A DNA stretch of 64,000 nucleotides from an uncultured Pseudohongiella sp. (GCA_902537815.1 CACBCS010000001.1:145213-209212); one strand, 5' to 3'; numbered from the stretch's first letter, positions 8,682 through 19,055 are shown. Program-made: numbers and translations. The notes: generated by a model not told the origin, from the letters alone.

Positions 8682-9644
8682 TTAGATACCGGCGGTATGC
8701 TGAACCTGAAGGATCATCACGGTAAACCAGCCGCAGTAAATTAACAAGAACATTGCCCCGCTGAGTCTGCTGATCCTGTAATCGCCTTTGACGCTACGGT
8801 AGCAGAAATAAGCCAGCAGAAGCGTGAGGATAAGTACGCTGATAAAGTCCCGGTAAAAAAAATCTTTTTCAATGCTCCCCGGGCTAAGCAGCCCCGGAAA
8901 AGGCAGCACAACAAGCAAGTTCAGAATATTGGAACCTACAATATTTCCGATGGCAAGATCATGGTGTCCTTTCAGCACGCAGGTGATAGATGCAGCCAAT
9001 TCAGGCAAGCTTGTCCCAAGCGCGATGACGGTGAGCCCGATAACAGCTGTAGAGACTTCGAGCCTAAGTGCAATCGAGCTGGCAGCCTGAACGAGTGCTT
9101 CGGCGCTGAGGATAAGAAGGGCCAGACCTAAAATCAGATAGGCCGCGGCTCGCCAGTAAGGCAATTCCTCAGCTTGCTGAACTTCGCTTTCTTCCCGACG
9201 CATGCGATTGCGAAACAATCGGTAACCGCAGTAGGCGGTGATCAGCATCAGTACAATGGCATCGAAGAATCCCACATACAGATCGGACAGCATGGCGCCC
9301 GTTGCCAGTGTTACCAGCAGGAGTGCTGGTATTTCCTTATTAATGAGTGACTTAGCGGGTTGCAGGGGGCTCACTATTGCTGCAACCCCCAACGCAACGC
9401 CGATATTGAAAAGATTTGAGCCGAGCGCGTTGCCGATGGCGAGTGCGGGCTTACCTTTCCACGCCGAGAATGCGGAAGAAAAAATCTCTGGGGCGGAGGT
9501 TCCGAATGCAACTATTGTTAGCCCAATCATCAACTGAGAGACGCCCAGATTGCGGGCCAGACCCGATGCGCCGAGGACAAATTTGTCTGCACCCCAGATC
9601 AGGCCGATAAAGCCGAGAACAATAAAAGCCGATTCTACGAGCAT
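8682..9644 (-). CDS. yrbG: Calcium/sodium antiporter, CaCA family (YrbG)
   Basis: This inner-membrane cation/Ca2+ exchanger of about 320 residues has two inverted alpha repeats, each with GTS(A/L)PE (GTSAPE and GTSLPEL) and a GNxxGSN motif (AIGNALGSN and AIGNIVGSN). About ten hydrophobic helices are visible. I prefer the ATG at 9644, which begins MLVESAF; the frame is open to a TTG at 9689 but that extension is polar and has no ribosome-binding site. It is the first gene of the kds-lpt run and diverges from mlaC. The physiological ion of YrbG proteins is not well established. Confidence 0.92.
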   Translation of the reverse strand: MLVESAFIVLGFIGLIWGADKFVLGASGLARNLGVSQLMIGLTIVAFGTSAPEIFSSAFSAWKGKPALAIGNALGSNLFNIGVALGVAAIVSPLQPAKSLINKEIPALLLVTLATGAMLSDLYVGFFDAIVLMLITAYCGYRLFRNRMRREESEVQQAEELPYWRAAAYLILGLALLILSAEALVQAASSIALRLEVSTAVIGLTVIALGTSLPELAASITCVLKGHHDLAIGNIVGSNILNLLVVLPFPGLLSPGSIEKDFFYRDFISVLILTLLLAYFCYRSVKGDYRISRLSGAMFLLIYCGWFTVMILQVQHTAGI

Positions 9645-9901
9645 AAGACGAGGAGGGGCGGGAGTTAGGCCGAAAGTGATGGCCGCCAATTAGAAGGTGG
9701 TTTCCTGTGCTTTGCAAGTAATAATTTCTTGGCCTGTCTAAATCGGTTAAACTTGCATTTTCTTCGAATGGATCCGCTTTACAACGCAGTCGATACCAGC
9801 GTTAGGGCTTCGGTCGGCAGATCCCGTTGTATTAATAGTCAATCAGACTCAACAGACCAAGATTGATCCGGAAACAGTGACGAATACTGAGGGTTAAGCG
9901 A

Positions 9902-10501
9902 ATGAACTTACTGAAAAAAACGGTGGCTGTCGTATTCTTCTCGGGACTGTTGGGGTCGGCAGCGTACAGCCAGGAACTGACGGCTGTGGAGACGGCTGAA
10001 CTCGGAGTCCAGACGCTCCTGCAAACTGTTGTTGAATCGAAAGATTTCTTCCTGAGTGACAGGGAGCGGTATTTCAGTGCTATCGAAACGGTACTGTTAT
10101 CCTTTGTCGATTTTGAAGCGGTAGCCGGCGTGGTTATGAGCCGATATGCGTCAGAGGCGACAGATCAGCAAACCGAGCGATTCGCCGGGATTCTCCGGAC
10201 AACGCTGACTCGCTTTTATGGCGCCTCTCTGGTCTCTTATAACGGTGAAGAGCTGGTTTTTTTGCCGCCAAGTAACCCTAACGCCGATCCGCGAGCGGAT
10301 ACCGTTGTCGGAATGGAGTTGCAGGGTGATACGGCTTTGAGATTGCAGTATCAAATGTTCCTGAATGAAAACGATGAGTGGAAACTCAAGAATTTAAGCC
10401 TGGCCGGTATCAACCTTGGCCGTCAGTACTATACACAGTTCGCAGCGCTGATGGCGCAGCACAACAACAACATCGATGCAGTCTTGGATAACTGGAAGTA
10501 G
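9902..10501 (+). CDS. mlaC: Periplasmic phospholipid-binding protein MlaC, without mlaFED
   Basis: This 199-residue protein of the MlaC/Ttg2D family has a signal peptide (MNLLKKTVAVVFF to about AYSQE). MlaC shuttles phospholipids between MlaA at the outer membrane and the MlaFEDB ABC complex. Family landmarks are the ERFAGILRTTLTRFYGASL helix and the closing INLGRQYYTQFAALM segment. A GAGGG ribosome-binding site precedes the ATG. In E. coli the order is yrbG, then mlaF-E-D-C-B-ibaG. Here mlaFED are missing from the space before mlaC, and mlaB from the 30 bp after it. They may be encoded elsewhere. Confidence 0.92.
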   Translation: MNLLKKTVAVVFFSGLLGSAAYSQELTAVETAELGVQTLLQTVVESKDFFLSDRERYFSAIETVLLSFVDFEAVAGVVMSRYASEATDQQTERFAGILRTTLTRFYGASLVSYNGEELVFLPPSNPNADPRADTVVGMELQGDTALRLQYQMFLNENDEWKLKNLSLAGINLGRQYYTQFAALMAQHNNNIDAVLDNWK

Positions 10502-10531
10502 TCGTGCTTGCAGGAATCTATGGGAGGAAGT

Positions 10532-10777
10532 ATGGAGTCTTCACAGATCGTAGCCTTGCTCGAAGCAGCGTTCCCCGACTGCACAATCGCGGTAGAAGGT
10601 GGCGACGGAAAGTTCATGGTGTCAGCCGTTGGTGACGTGTTCGATGGTCTCAATGCGGTAAAGCGTCAGCAGGCCGTCTATGGTGTTTTGAATGAGCATA
10701 TCCGCAGTGGGGCGATTCACGCCGTAACGATGCGCTTGTCCACCCCTGCCGAGCAAGCCACCTCGGCCTCGCAGTAA
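10532..10777 (+). CDS. ibaG: BolA-family protein IbaG
   Basis: This 81-residue BolA-like protein has the core FMVSAVGDVFDGLNAVKRQ and the conserved histidine region GAIHAVTMR. BolA-family proteins bind [2Fe-2S] clusters with monothiol glutaredoxins; E. coli IbaG is linked to acid stress. I chose the ATG at 10532 because a GGAGG sits 4 bp before it; earlier in-frame starts (10508, 10520) read through this ribosome-binding site. It lies between mlaC and murA, its usual neighbour. Confidence 0.94.
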   Translation: MESSQIVALLEAAFPDCTIAVEGGDGKFMVSAVGDVFDGLNAVKRQQAVYGVLNEHIRSGAIHAVTMRLSTPAEQATSASQ

Positions 10778-12064
<1,287 letters not shown>

Positions 12065-12074
12065 GTAAGTAGAC

Positions 12075-12734
12075 ATGAACGATTCCCAATTGATCATTGC
12101 CCTGACCAAAGGGCGAATTCTTCAGGAAACGCTGCCATTGCTTTCGATGGCAGGCATTGAGCCTCTGGAAGATATCGCAAAAAGCAGAAAGCTGCTATTC
12201 GAAACCGGTGAACCCGGCGTACAGCTTCTGGTTATGCGTGGATCCGATGTGCCGACCTATGTCAGGTTCGGAAGCGCAGATATGGGGATTGCGGGCAAGG
12301 ACCTCATACTTGAGGACGGCAGTGAAGGCTTCTACGAACCTCTGGATCTGAAGATTGCCCAGTGTAAGATGATGACTGCTGTGCCGTCACAGTGTCGAGA
12401 GCACTCAGGCAGGCTTCGGGTTGCGACAAAGTTTACCAATATTGCCAAGCGATTCTATGCTGAACGGGGTCAGCAAGTTGAACTGATTAAGCTGAGCGGG
12501 GCTCTGGAGCTAGCGCCCTCCTTGGGATTGGCAGACGCGATTGTCGATATTGTCGATACGGGCAAGACACTCAAAGCCAACGGACTGGTTCCTCAGGACA
12601 CAATCGCAGATATTTCATCGCGGGTGATAGTTAACAAGGCCGCAATGAAGATTAAAACCGCACTGATTCAGAAAGTGCTGGCAAAGTTGAGTGGAGCGGT
12701 AGATATGAGCGCTGCGGACACTGCAGGGCGATAG
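12075..12734 (+). CDS. hisG: ATP phosphoribosyltransferase HisG, short form
   Basis: This 219-residue enzyme catalyses the first step of histidine synthesis, condensing ATP and [31 protein letters not shown] and the PRPP-binding stretch around [19 protein letters not shown] are typical. The protein stops before the ACT-like regulatory domain found in the 300-residue long form. Short-form HisG works as a hetero-octamer with HisZ, which supplies feedback control (family knowledge); hisZ is not in this window. It is followed by tandem repeats and then hisD. Confidence 0.97.
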   Translation: MNDSQLIIALTKGRILQETLPLLSMAGIEPLEDIAKSRKLLFETGEPGVQLLVMRGSDVPTYVRFGSADMGIAGKDLILEDGSEGFYEPLDLKIAQCKMMTAVPSQCREHSGRLRVATKFTNIAKRFYAERGQQVELIKLSGALELAPSLGLADAIVDIVDTGKTLKANGLVPQDTIADISSRVIVNKAAMKIKTALIQKVLAKLSGAVDMSAADTAGR

Positions 12735-12740
12735 CGGCGA

Positions 12741-12780
12741 ACAGGGTCAAACAGGGTCAAACAGGGTCGAATAGGACCAA
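12741..12780 (+). repeat. 10-bp tandem repeats between hisG and hisD
   Basis: Three consecutive 10-bp units begin at 12741, 12751 and 12761 (ACAGGGTCAA, ACAGGGTCAA, ACAGGGTCGA). A fourth, degenerate unit (ATAGGACCAA) lies at 12771-12780. They fill most of the 56-bp space between the hisG stop and the hisD ATG at 12791. The period is about one helical turn. Slippage during replication or a spaced protein-binding array are both possible. Confidence 0.85.
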
Positions 12781-12790
12781 AGCGAGTACC

Positions 12791-14113
12791 ATGTCTTCTT
12801 TTTCAGATAGTATCAGTCAACTGTCAACTGCCAGTGCGGACTTCGAGATACAGCTTGATGCTGCGCTTGATCGAAGGATGCTCGTTGCTGACGAGGTCAA
12901 TAAGGCTGTCTCAGACATCATTAGACGAGTTCGCTCAGAGGGCGATAGGGCGGTTCTTGATTACACCAATCAATTCGACGGTCTTGGCGCAACTATTCCG
13001 GCTGATCTGATCGTTACAACAGAACAGCTTCAGGCCGCACTGGCGCGCGTGAGTGAAAATCAGCGCTCGGCACTGTCGCATGCTGCCGAACGGATTCGGA
13101 ACTACCATGAAAAGCAAAAACAGTCCTCTTGGCGCTATGAGGAGGCGGACGGGTCGATCTACGGTCAAAAAGTCAGCCCGCTCTCCAGAGTTGGGGTGTA
13201 TGTCCCCGGTGGCAAGGCCAATTATCCCTCTTCGATGCTGATGCTGGCGATTCCCGCGCAGGTCGCCGGTGTTAAGGAAATCGTGGCTACCGTCCCGACC
13301 CCCTATGGTGATGACGGCAACTTAGTTTTCGCAGCAGCGGCACTCGCCGGTGTGAATAAAGTTTTCACTGTGGGTGGAGCGCAGGCGATTGCGGCACTGA
13401 CTTATGGGACTGAGACAATCCCGCGCGTGGATAAAATCACCGGGCCGGGCAACATATATGTCACCGTAGCCAAGAAACAGGTCTATGGAGAAGTTGGTAT
13501 CGATATGATTGCTGGCCCTTCTGAATTAACCGTGATCTGCGATGGGAAAACCGATCCGGACTGGGTTGCCATGGATCTTTTTTCGCAGGCGGAGCATGAT
13601 GAGCAGGCGCAGTCTATATTGATAACGACAGACGCTGAATTTCTGAAGCAGGTCAAGAGCAGCATCGATAAACTACTTCCACGGATGGAGCGGCGCGAGA
13701 TAATCGAGGCATCGCTGCGCGACCGCGGGCTGCTGATTCTCGCGGATGACCTTGCCACAGCTTCCCGGGCCAGCAACCTCATTGCTCCTGAGCACCTCGA
13801 GGTCTCGGTGGAAGACCCCGAGCACGTTCTTGGGATGATCGAAAACGCCGGGGCCATATTTCTTGGCCGCTACACTGCAGAGGCGCTGGGCGACTACTGC
13901 GCCGGACCTAGCCACGTATTACCTACTTCCGGGACTGCTCGGTTCTTTTCCGCGCTGGGGGTCTACGACTTTCAGAAACGTTCTTCAATCGTCAACTGTT
14001 CTGCGCAGGGCGCGCACAGCCTGGCCGCAACCGCCAGTGAGCTGGCCCGTAACGAGCATTTGCAGGCCCATGCCCTGTCTGCAGAGTACCGTCTCAATCC
14101 TGAGCAGGATTAA
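12791..14113 (+). CDS. hisD: Histidinol dehydrogenase HisD
   Basis: This 440-residue zinc- and NAD-dependent enzyme catalyses the last two oxidations of histidine synthesis. The catalytic Glu-His pair lies in IAPEHLEV. Other signatures are GGAQAIAALTYGTETIPRVDKITGPGN and DLFSQAEHDEQAQ. The length is normal. It sits downstream of hisG. In Pseudomonas hisC follows hisD, but here hisD is the last gene on this strand and meets the DegS-type protease gene tail to tail after 16 bp. Confidence 0.98.
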   Translation: MSSFSDSISQLSTASADFEIQLDAALDRRMLVADEVNKAVSDIIRRVRSEGDRAVLDYTNQFDGLGATIPADLIVTTEQLQAALARVSENQRSALSHAAERIRNYHEKQKQSSWRYEEADGSIYGQKVSPLSRVGVYVPGGKANYPSSMLMLAIPAQVAGVKEIVATVPTPYGDDGNLVFAAAALAGVNKVFTVGGAQAIAALTYGTETIPRVDKITGPGNIYVTVAKKQVYGEVGIDMIAGPSELTVICDGKTDPDWVAMDLFSQAEHDEQAQSILITTDAEFLKQVKSSIDKLLPRMERREIIEASLRDRGLLILADDLATASRASNLIAPEHLEVSVEDPEHVLGMIENAGAIFLGRYTAEALGDYCAGPSHVLPTSGTARFFSALGVYDFQKRSSIVNCSAQGAHSLAATASELARNEHLQAHALSAEYRLNPEQD

Positions 14114-14129
14114 GGTCATTCGAACGACT

Positions 14130-15263
14130 TCAGACCTCTTTGGGTTCGATGACTACTGCCTGTCCGAAACCCAGAGTTGTTGGGAGTTCAAACAGCTGGC
14201 CCTCTCGAAAGATTTCAATCATGAGTGTTTCGCCCGGTTTCGCGTTGCGTATCTCCAGCATGATATTTTGTCCGCTGCTGACTGGCGTGTTTCCAACCCG
14301 TGTGATGACATCCCCGGGCATGATGCCGGCACGCTCCGCAGCACCGCCGGGGTCTACGCTTTCAACCAGCATTCCCCGTATGCTGTCAACGCCGAAAAAC
14401 AGCTGGCTCGATTGCGCGGTCAGTGCCTCACCGGTGATGACTCCAAGATATCCCGAATTCTGCGCAATGGCCTCTGCTACCATTTCGTTCATCGCATTAA
14501 TCGCGATGTGTGCAGGAGTGGCGAAACCGATGCCCTCGAAGCTTCCGGATTCTGAGAAGATCGAAGTGTTGATACCGACCAGCCTGCCTTCTCTGTCGAT
14601 GAGAGCGCCCCCGGAATTTCCGGGATTGATCGCTGCATCAGTCTGAATGAAGCCCTGACTGCCGTCCGGCTCGCTGCTTATGGCGCTGACAATTCCCTGA
14701 GATACAGATTGTCCGATGTTTCTTCGCGGATACCCAATTGCGAAAACAACGTTCCCTACCTTGAGGCTCGAGTTTTCTCCTAAGGAAATAGGAGTCAGGT
14801 CATTCATATTGATATGTAGAACTGCCAAATCATTTTCAGAATCATAGGCAATGACGGTAGCCGGTGTGCGTCTCCCGTCGTGTAGAGTCACCTCAGTGTC
14901 AAATGCGTCGAACAGGGTATCTACCACATGAAGATTCGTAAGGATAAAGCCTTGTTCGCTGACAATGATGCCAGACCCAAGGCTGGCTCTCTCACCCAGA
15001 TAAAGATTGAGCTGATCATCTGCGGCCCGTTCAACGGATTCTATATTTACGCTGGTGGCGCTGATGCTCACAACTGAAGGGGCTGCGCGCGCTATGACCT
15101 CGGCGAATCCGGGCGGTGAGGTATCTGTTCGCTCCAGACTGATAGCGGCGAGCTGATCGGCTGCTTGCTGTAACTGTTGATTCTGTACATACAGAAAGGC
15201 TGCTAGCAAGCCGCAGATGACGGGCCAACCGAAGAATTTCAGTGTCTCTAGGATTTTTTGCAT
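14130..15263 (-). CDS. algW: DegS/AlgW-type periplasmic serine protease
   Basis: This 377-residue trypsin-like protease is anchored by one N-terminal transmembrane helix (about residues 11-27). The catalytic triad is complete: His112 (TNLHVVD), Asp145 (SENDLAVLH) and Ser217 (NPGNSGGA). A single PDZ domain occupies about 270-375. One PDZ plus a membrane anchor is the DegS/AlgW layout, not that of DegP. In E. coli and Pseudomonas the PDZ domain senses misfolded porin C-termini and the protease cleaves the anti-sigma factor RseA/MucA to release sigma-E. The next-to-hisD location is that of algW in Pseudomonas. It diverges from the Nif3-family gene. Confidence 0.95.
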   Translation of the reverse strand: MQKILETLKFFGWPVICGLLAAFLYVQNQQLQQAADQLAAISLERTDTSPPGFAEVIARAAPSVVSISATSVNIESVERAADDQLNLYLGERASLGSGIIVSEQGFILTNLHVVDTLFDAFDTEVTLHDGRRTPATVIAYDSENDLAVLHINMNDLTPISLGENSSLKVGNVVFAIGYPRRNIGQSVSQGIVSAISSEPDGSQGFIQTDAAINPGNSGGALIDREGRLVGINTSIFSESGSFEGIGFATPAHIAINAMNEMVAEAIAQNSGYLGVITGEALTAQSSQLFFGVDSIRGMLVESVDPGGAAERAGIMPGDVITRVGNTPVSSGQNIMLEIRNAKPGETLMIEIFREGQLFELPTTLGFGQAVVIEPKEV

Positions 15264-15345
15264 GAACGGCTGGCGCTGTTGAGCTTGCTGGCTGTGCTAA
15301 GATTAACGCGTTATTCAATATACAGCCATGTCGAGGCAGATTCCA

Positions 15346-16107
15346 ATGACTATGCAGCGTGAGCGGCTTGAGGCAAAGTTAAACAAACTTTTACAGCCTC
15401 AGCGATTTCGAGACTATTGTCCCAATGGACTGCAGGTTGAGGGCAGCACTGAAATCAGCAGATTGGTGACCGGCGTGACCGCGAGTGAAGCGCTGATTGA
15501 CCGGGCTATTGAGCTCAATGCCGATTGCCTGTTGGTGCACCACGGATACTTCTGGCATGGTGAAAACCAGACAATCACAGGAATAAAGAAGAATCGTCTA
15601 CGCAAATTGCTGCTAAACCACATAAACCTGTTTGCTTACCATCTGCCTCTGGATGCCCACGAGGAGTTTGGCAATAACGCGCAGCTTGGTAATTTGCTCG
15701 GCCTGGTCACTGAAGAAGTCACAGGCCGTCCGGATGATGTGGCTATCGTGGCAATTGGGCGACCTGAACAACCAGTGACTCTCAGAGAGTTTCAAACGAG
15801 AGTGGAGGGTGCGCTGAACAGGAAGCCTATCGTCGTCGGTGATCCGCTTGCTCAGATTCGTCGGCTTGCCTGGTGTACCGGAGCAGCGCAATCCTTCTTT
15901 GATCTGGCGGTTGAGGCCGGGGTGGACGCCTTTATTACCGGTGAAATTTCAGAGCCATCTGCACATCTGGCAAAAGAGTCGGGTGTTGCCTTTGTCTCTG
16001 CGGGTCACCATGCGACTGAGCGTTATGGTGTTCAGGCGGTGGGAGAATTTCTCGCCCGGGAGTTTGACCTTCAGCACCAATTTGTTGACATTGAAAACCC
16101 GGCCTAA
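15346..16107 (+). CDS. Nif3-like dinuclear metal center family protein (YbgI)
   Basis: This protein of about 253 residues belongs to the Nif3/YbgI/YqfO family, a toroidal hexamer binding two metal ions whose cellular role is unsettled. The metal-ligand motifs LLVHHGYFWHGE, AYHLPLDAHEEFGNN and the late GHHATERYGVQAVGEFL are all present. The ATG at 15346 has a GAGG sequence upstream; an earlier in-frame ATG at 15328 would add six residues and lacks a clear ribosome-binding site. It is transcribed away from the protease gene and converges on zapG. Confidence 0.93.
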   Translation: MTMQRERLEAKLNKLLQPQRFRDYCPNGLQVEGSTEISRLVTGVTASEALIDRAIELNADCLLVHHGYFWHGENQTITGIKKNRLRKLLLNHINLFAYHLPLDAHEEFGNNAQLGNLLGLVTEEVTGRPDDVAIVAIGRPEQPVTLREFQTRVEGALNRKPIVVGDPLAQIRRLAWCTGAAQSFFDLAVEAGVDAFITGEISEPSAHLAKESGVAFVSAGHHATERYGVQAVGEFLAREFDLQHQFVDIENPA

Positions 16108-16190
16108 GCAGTGTCGGGCCACAGCAGGCTCAGACGGGCAAGCAGCGGGAGCGCAAAATACGGCAAAGCGTGTGAGGTGTTGGGCGACTG

Positions 16191-16682
16191 CTACTTTGAC
16201 TGGGACTGCGTGATGTCTTCGTCATTGACCGGAATACTTTTATCCAGCCCGAAATCCTCTGCCAGGGCACCTTTCTGGTCCGGACTCTGTTTGGCAGCAT
16301 AATCTCTGGGTGGGGCAAGCGGGCTTGCCTCTTCCGGGTTGTTAGAAGTTTCAAAAACGGCATCAGACTCGGCGGGAAGCAATTTGCTGGCAACTTCACC
16401 AGAGCAAAGATCCTGTGCGCCGCTTGCGAGATGTTGATAGACGTCGCGATAGCTTTCCGTCATGTGCTGAACCAGTTCAGCGGTCATACTGAAATGATCG
16501 CTCACGCTATCACGGTATTCAGAATGGCTGTCCTTCAATTTTCGAATCTGCTCTTCGAGGTCTTTGATTTTCGACGAGCTGACATTCAGACGACTTGCAA
16601 TCAGTAGCCCAACTATCGTGCCCAGCGCGAAAGCGCCAATACTAATCAACCAGATCAAGAGAAATTCCTGTGTCCAATCCAC
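16191..16682 (-). CDS. zapG: ZapG (YhcB, DUF1043) envelope/division protein
   Basis: This 163-residue inner-membrane protein has one N-terminal transmembrane helix (about 8-29) and a cytosolic coiled coil (about 32-70, KIKDLEEQIRKLKDSHSEYR), then the family segment VSDHFSMTAELVQHMTESYRDVYQHLASGA. E. coli YhcB/ZapG links envelope synthesis and cell division. The C-terminal 60 residues are acidic and proline-containing, probably disordered. It is divergent from zapE, the same pairing as in E. coli (yhcB next to zapE/yhcM). Confidence 0.93.
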   Translation of the reverse strand: MDWTQEFLLIWLISIGAFALGTIVGLLIASRLNVSSSKIKDLEEQIRKLKDSHSEYRDSVSDHFSMTAELVQHMTESYRDVYQHLASGAQDLCSGEVASKLLPAESDAVFETSNNPEEASPLAPPRDYAAKQSPDQKGALAEDFGLDKSIPVNDEDITQSQSK

Positions 16683-16871
16683 TGATCACTCGAGCAGTAT
16701 ACATGAGTTAATGGCCACTTTCCTGTTCAGTATCTTCCAAAAATCGATGTTGGCTGCGTTGAGGCAATTGGAAAAGCGCTTCAGCTCGCCTAGAATGCGC
16801 CGGCGGGTCGGGGGCGTGCGGTAGACAACCGGGTTGACCCCCGTGAACGGTCATCCACTCGGAAAAGTCAC

Positions 16872-17984
16872 ATGACGCCGACAGAGCGCTACCAGGCTGA
16901 CGTCGCCAAAGGAAAGATTACTACAGACCCAGAGCAAACCCGGGTAGTCGGACTGCTCAGTGATTTGTGTCGCGGATTGCGGGATAGGGTACAGCCTGCC
17001 AAAGGGGCTTGTTTGCAACGTCTGATTGTCGCGGCGCGCAAACGAACGACTTCTCCTGAGTCTTTGCAGGGTATTTATCTCTGGGGCGGGGTCGGCCGGG
17101 GGAAAACTTATCTGATGGATCTGTTCTTCGCCAGCGTTGAAGGTTCGTCAAAGCTCAGAACCCACTTTCACCGGTTTATGCAGGATGTTCACAGACGCTT
17201 GGTGGATCTTCAGGGTACTACCGACCCGTTAGAGACTATTGCAGACGAACTCGCCGAACGTGCAACCCTGATTTGTTTCGATGAATTTTATGTGTCGGAC
17301 ATCGGAGATGCCATGTTGCTGGGTGGGCTGTTGAAGGCACTCCTCGACCGCGATGTCGTGCTTGTCGCGACTTCAAATGTGCCTCCTAACGAGTTATACG
17401 AGAATGGTTTGCAACGGGAGAAGTTTTTACCGGCAATTGCGGCCATTGAGCACCATTGCCAGGTGGTTGAAGTTGATTCAGCCAGAGATTATCGATTAGA
17501 GCGTTTGAGCGCGACAGAACTCTACCTGTTTCCCCAGAATCCGGCTCTAGACGAGCAGCTGCGCGCGAGCTTTTTTGAACTGGCCAACGATACGGCGGCA
17601 ATCCGCGAAAGCGGAATGCTCAGTCTGCTTGGTCGTGAGTTAGAAACCATTCTCGTGGCAGAAGATCAGGTCTGGTTCTCGTTTGATGAGCTTTGTGGCG
17701 GTCCCAGAAGTGCTTTCGACTATGTGGAGCTGGCGAAACTGTATCGGACGGTGTTTCTGAGCGGTGTCCCTGTGCTCGGTGAAGAGGCGAACGACTGTGC
17801 TCGTAGATTTATCAGTCTGGTTGATGAACTCTATGACCGCCGTGTTCAGCTGATTATGGCGGCCGAGGTTGATGTTCATCAGCTTTATACCGGTCAGAGC
17901 CTGGCTTTCGAATTTGAGCGGACCCAATCGAGGCTCATGGAAATGCGATCTCGCGAGTACCTCGGGCGGGAGCACCTTCTCTAG
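16872..17984 (+). CDS. zapE: Cell division ATPase ZapE
   Basis: This 370-residue AFG1-like AAA ATPase associates with the Z ring during constriction and is needed under low oxygen or heat in E. coli. Walker A GGVGRGKT is at residues 72-79, and the Walker B-like segment LICFDEFYVSDIGDA and the sensor LVATSNVPP are clear. The length is typical of proteobacterial ZapE. It lies upstream of rplM-rpsI in the order conserved across gammaproteobacteria. Confidence 0.96.
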   Translation: MTPTERYQADVAKGKITTDPEQTRVVGLLSDLCRGLRDRVQPAKGACLQRLIVAARKRTTSPESLQGIYLWGGVGRGKTYLMDLFFASVEGSSKLRTHFHRFMQDVHRRLVDLQGTTDPLETIADELAERATLICFDEFYVSDIGDAMLLGGLLKALLDRDVVLVATSNVPPNELYENGLQREKFLPAIAAIEHHCQVVEVDSARDYRLERLSATELYLFPQNPALDEQLRASFFELANDTAAIRESGMLSLLGRELETILVAEDQVWFSFDELCGGPRSAFDYVELAKLYRTVFLSGVPVLGEEANDCARRFISLVDELYDRRVQLIMAAEVDVHQLYTGQSLAFEFERTQSRLMEMRSREYLGREHLL

Positions 17985-18126
17985 GGGCAAAGCCGCCGGA
18001 TGGTGCGCCCCGAAGCCCTGCTGTGGGTGCGCAACATTTCCGGCATTTTGGCAGCGAATACCTTGAATCTTGACAGTCACTCCGGTAGTATTCGCGCTCC
18101 TTAAACCAAAGCCCCTGGGTCGTGAC

Positions 18127-18555
18127 ATGAAGACTTACAGCGCTAAACCCAATGAAGTAACCAAGAGCTGGCTACTCATTAACGCCGAAGGCCAGACGCT
18201 TGGTCGAATGGCGACTGCCATTGCAACTCGATTACGCGGCAAGCATAAAGCGGAGTACACCCCGCATGTGGACACAGGTGACTACGTGGTTGTTATCAAC
18301 GCTGACAAGGTTCAGGTAACCGGTAACAAGACCACAGACAAAATGTATCACGCTCACTCCGGCTTTCCGGGCGGTCTGAAATCCATATCATTTGATAAGC
18401 TACGAGATCGTGCCCCGGAGAGAGTCATAAAGCTGGCCGTGAAGGGTATGCTGCCGCGCAGCCCACTGGGCAGAGCGATGTTCAAGAAACTCAAGGTCTA
18501 TGCAGGCTCGGAGCACCCGCACGGTGCTCAGCAGCCTCAAACCCTGCAACTCTAA
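18127..18555 (+). CDS. rplM: 50S ribosomal protein L13
   Basis: This 142-residue protein is an early-binding 23S rRNA protein of the large subunit. The translation from the ATG at 18127 begins [11 protein letters not shown] and includes the signature [23 protein letters not shown]. The frame is open upstream to 18070 but the family starts at 18127. In E. coli L13 also represses its own rplM-rpsI operon by binding the leader; about 140 bp of untranslated sequence precede the gene here. A perfect TTGACA lies at 18070-18075 but no good -10 follows at the right distance. Confidence 0.98.
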   Translation: MKTYSAKPNEVTKSWLLINAEGQTLGRMATAIATRLRGKHKAEYTPHVDTGDYVVVINADKVQVTGNKTTDKMYHAHSGFPGGLKSISFDKLRDRAPERVIKLAVKGMLPRSPLGRAMFKKLKVYAGSEHPHGAQQPQTLQL

Positions 18556-18573
18556 CAGGTTAACCAAGCACCT

Positions 18574-18966
18574 ATGGCAAGTACTCAATATTACGGCACA
18601 GGTCGTCGCAAGACCTCTACTGCCCGCGTCTTTCTGACAAGTGGTAGCGGTAACATCACGATTAATCGACGTCCACTGGATGGATATTTCGGTCGAGAAG
18701 TCGCCCGAATGATAGTGCGGCAGCCTCTCGAACTGTTGGAAATGACAGAGCGCTTTGACATCAACGTCACGGTGCGCGGCGGCGGTAGTTTTGGCCAGGC
18801 CGGTGCTATTCGCCATGGCATCACCCGGGCTCTGATGGAATACGACAACGACTTGCGGCCGACGCTTCGCAAAGCGGGATTCGTGACTCGCGATGCACGT
18901 GAAGTGGAGCGTAAGAAGGTTGGCCTGCGGAAATCCCGGAAGAAACCTCAGTTTTCCAAACGATAA
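18574..18966 (+). CDS. rpsI: 30S ribosomal protein S9
   Basis: This 130-residue small-subunit protein has a C-terminal tail (KKPQFSKR) that reaches the P-site tRNA; the terminal SKR is the universal end of bacterial S9. [15 protein letters not shown] at the N-terminus and [19 protein letters not shown] in the middle are diagnostic. It follows rplM by 18 bp and is followed within 20 bp by a strong terminator, so the two form a self-contained operon. Confidence 0.98.
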   Translation: MASTQYYGTGRRKTSTARVFLTSGSGNITINRRPLDGYFGREVARMIVRQPLELLEMTERFDINVTVRGGGSFGQAGAIRHGITRALMEYDNDLRPTLRKAGFVTRDAREVERKKVGLRKSRKKPQFSKR

Positions 18967-18984
18967 GGGAAACATGCTGTCAAA

Positions 18985-19022
18985 AAACGCCAAATCCTCT
19001 GCCGATTTGGCGTTTTTTTTTG
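18985..19022 (+). terminator. Rho-independent terminator after rpsI
   Basis: A 12-bp perfect stem (AAACGCCAAATC at 18985-18996 pairing with GATTTGGCGTTT at 19004-19015) encloses a 7-nt loop and runs into a T-tract of about 10 bases. It closes the rplM-rpsI operon before petA. Confidence 0.93.
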
Positions 19023-19055
19023 GCGACGAAAAATTAAAATATTCATAAAAAACAT

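Noticed and set aside
9645-9689. TTG start 15 codons upstream in the CaCA antiporter
   Set aside because: No ribosome-binding site and a proline-rich extension not seen in YrbG proteins.
13863-14555. Long plus-strand frame (230 codons) across the hisD-protease junction
   Set aside because: It overlaps the end of hisD and runs antisense to the protease gene, has no ribosome-binding site or family motif, and both overlapped genes are certain.
18070-18126. N-terminal extension of rplM from a TTG at 18070
   Set aside because: L13 begins MKTYSAK-like at 18127; the extra 19 codons have no counterpart in the family.
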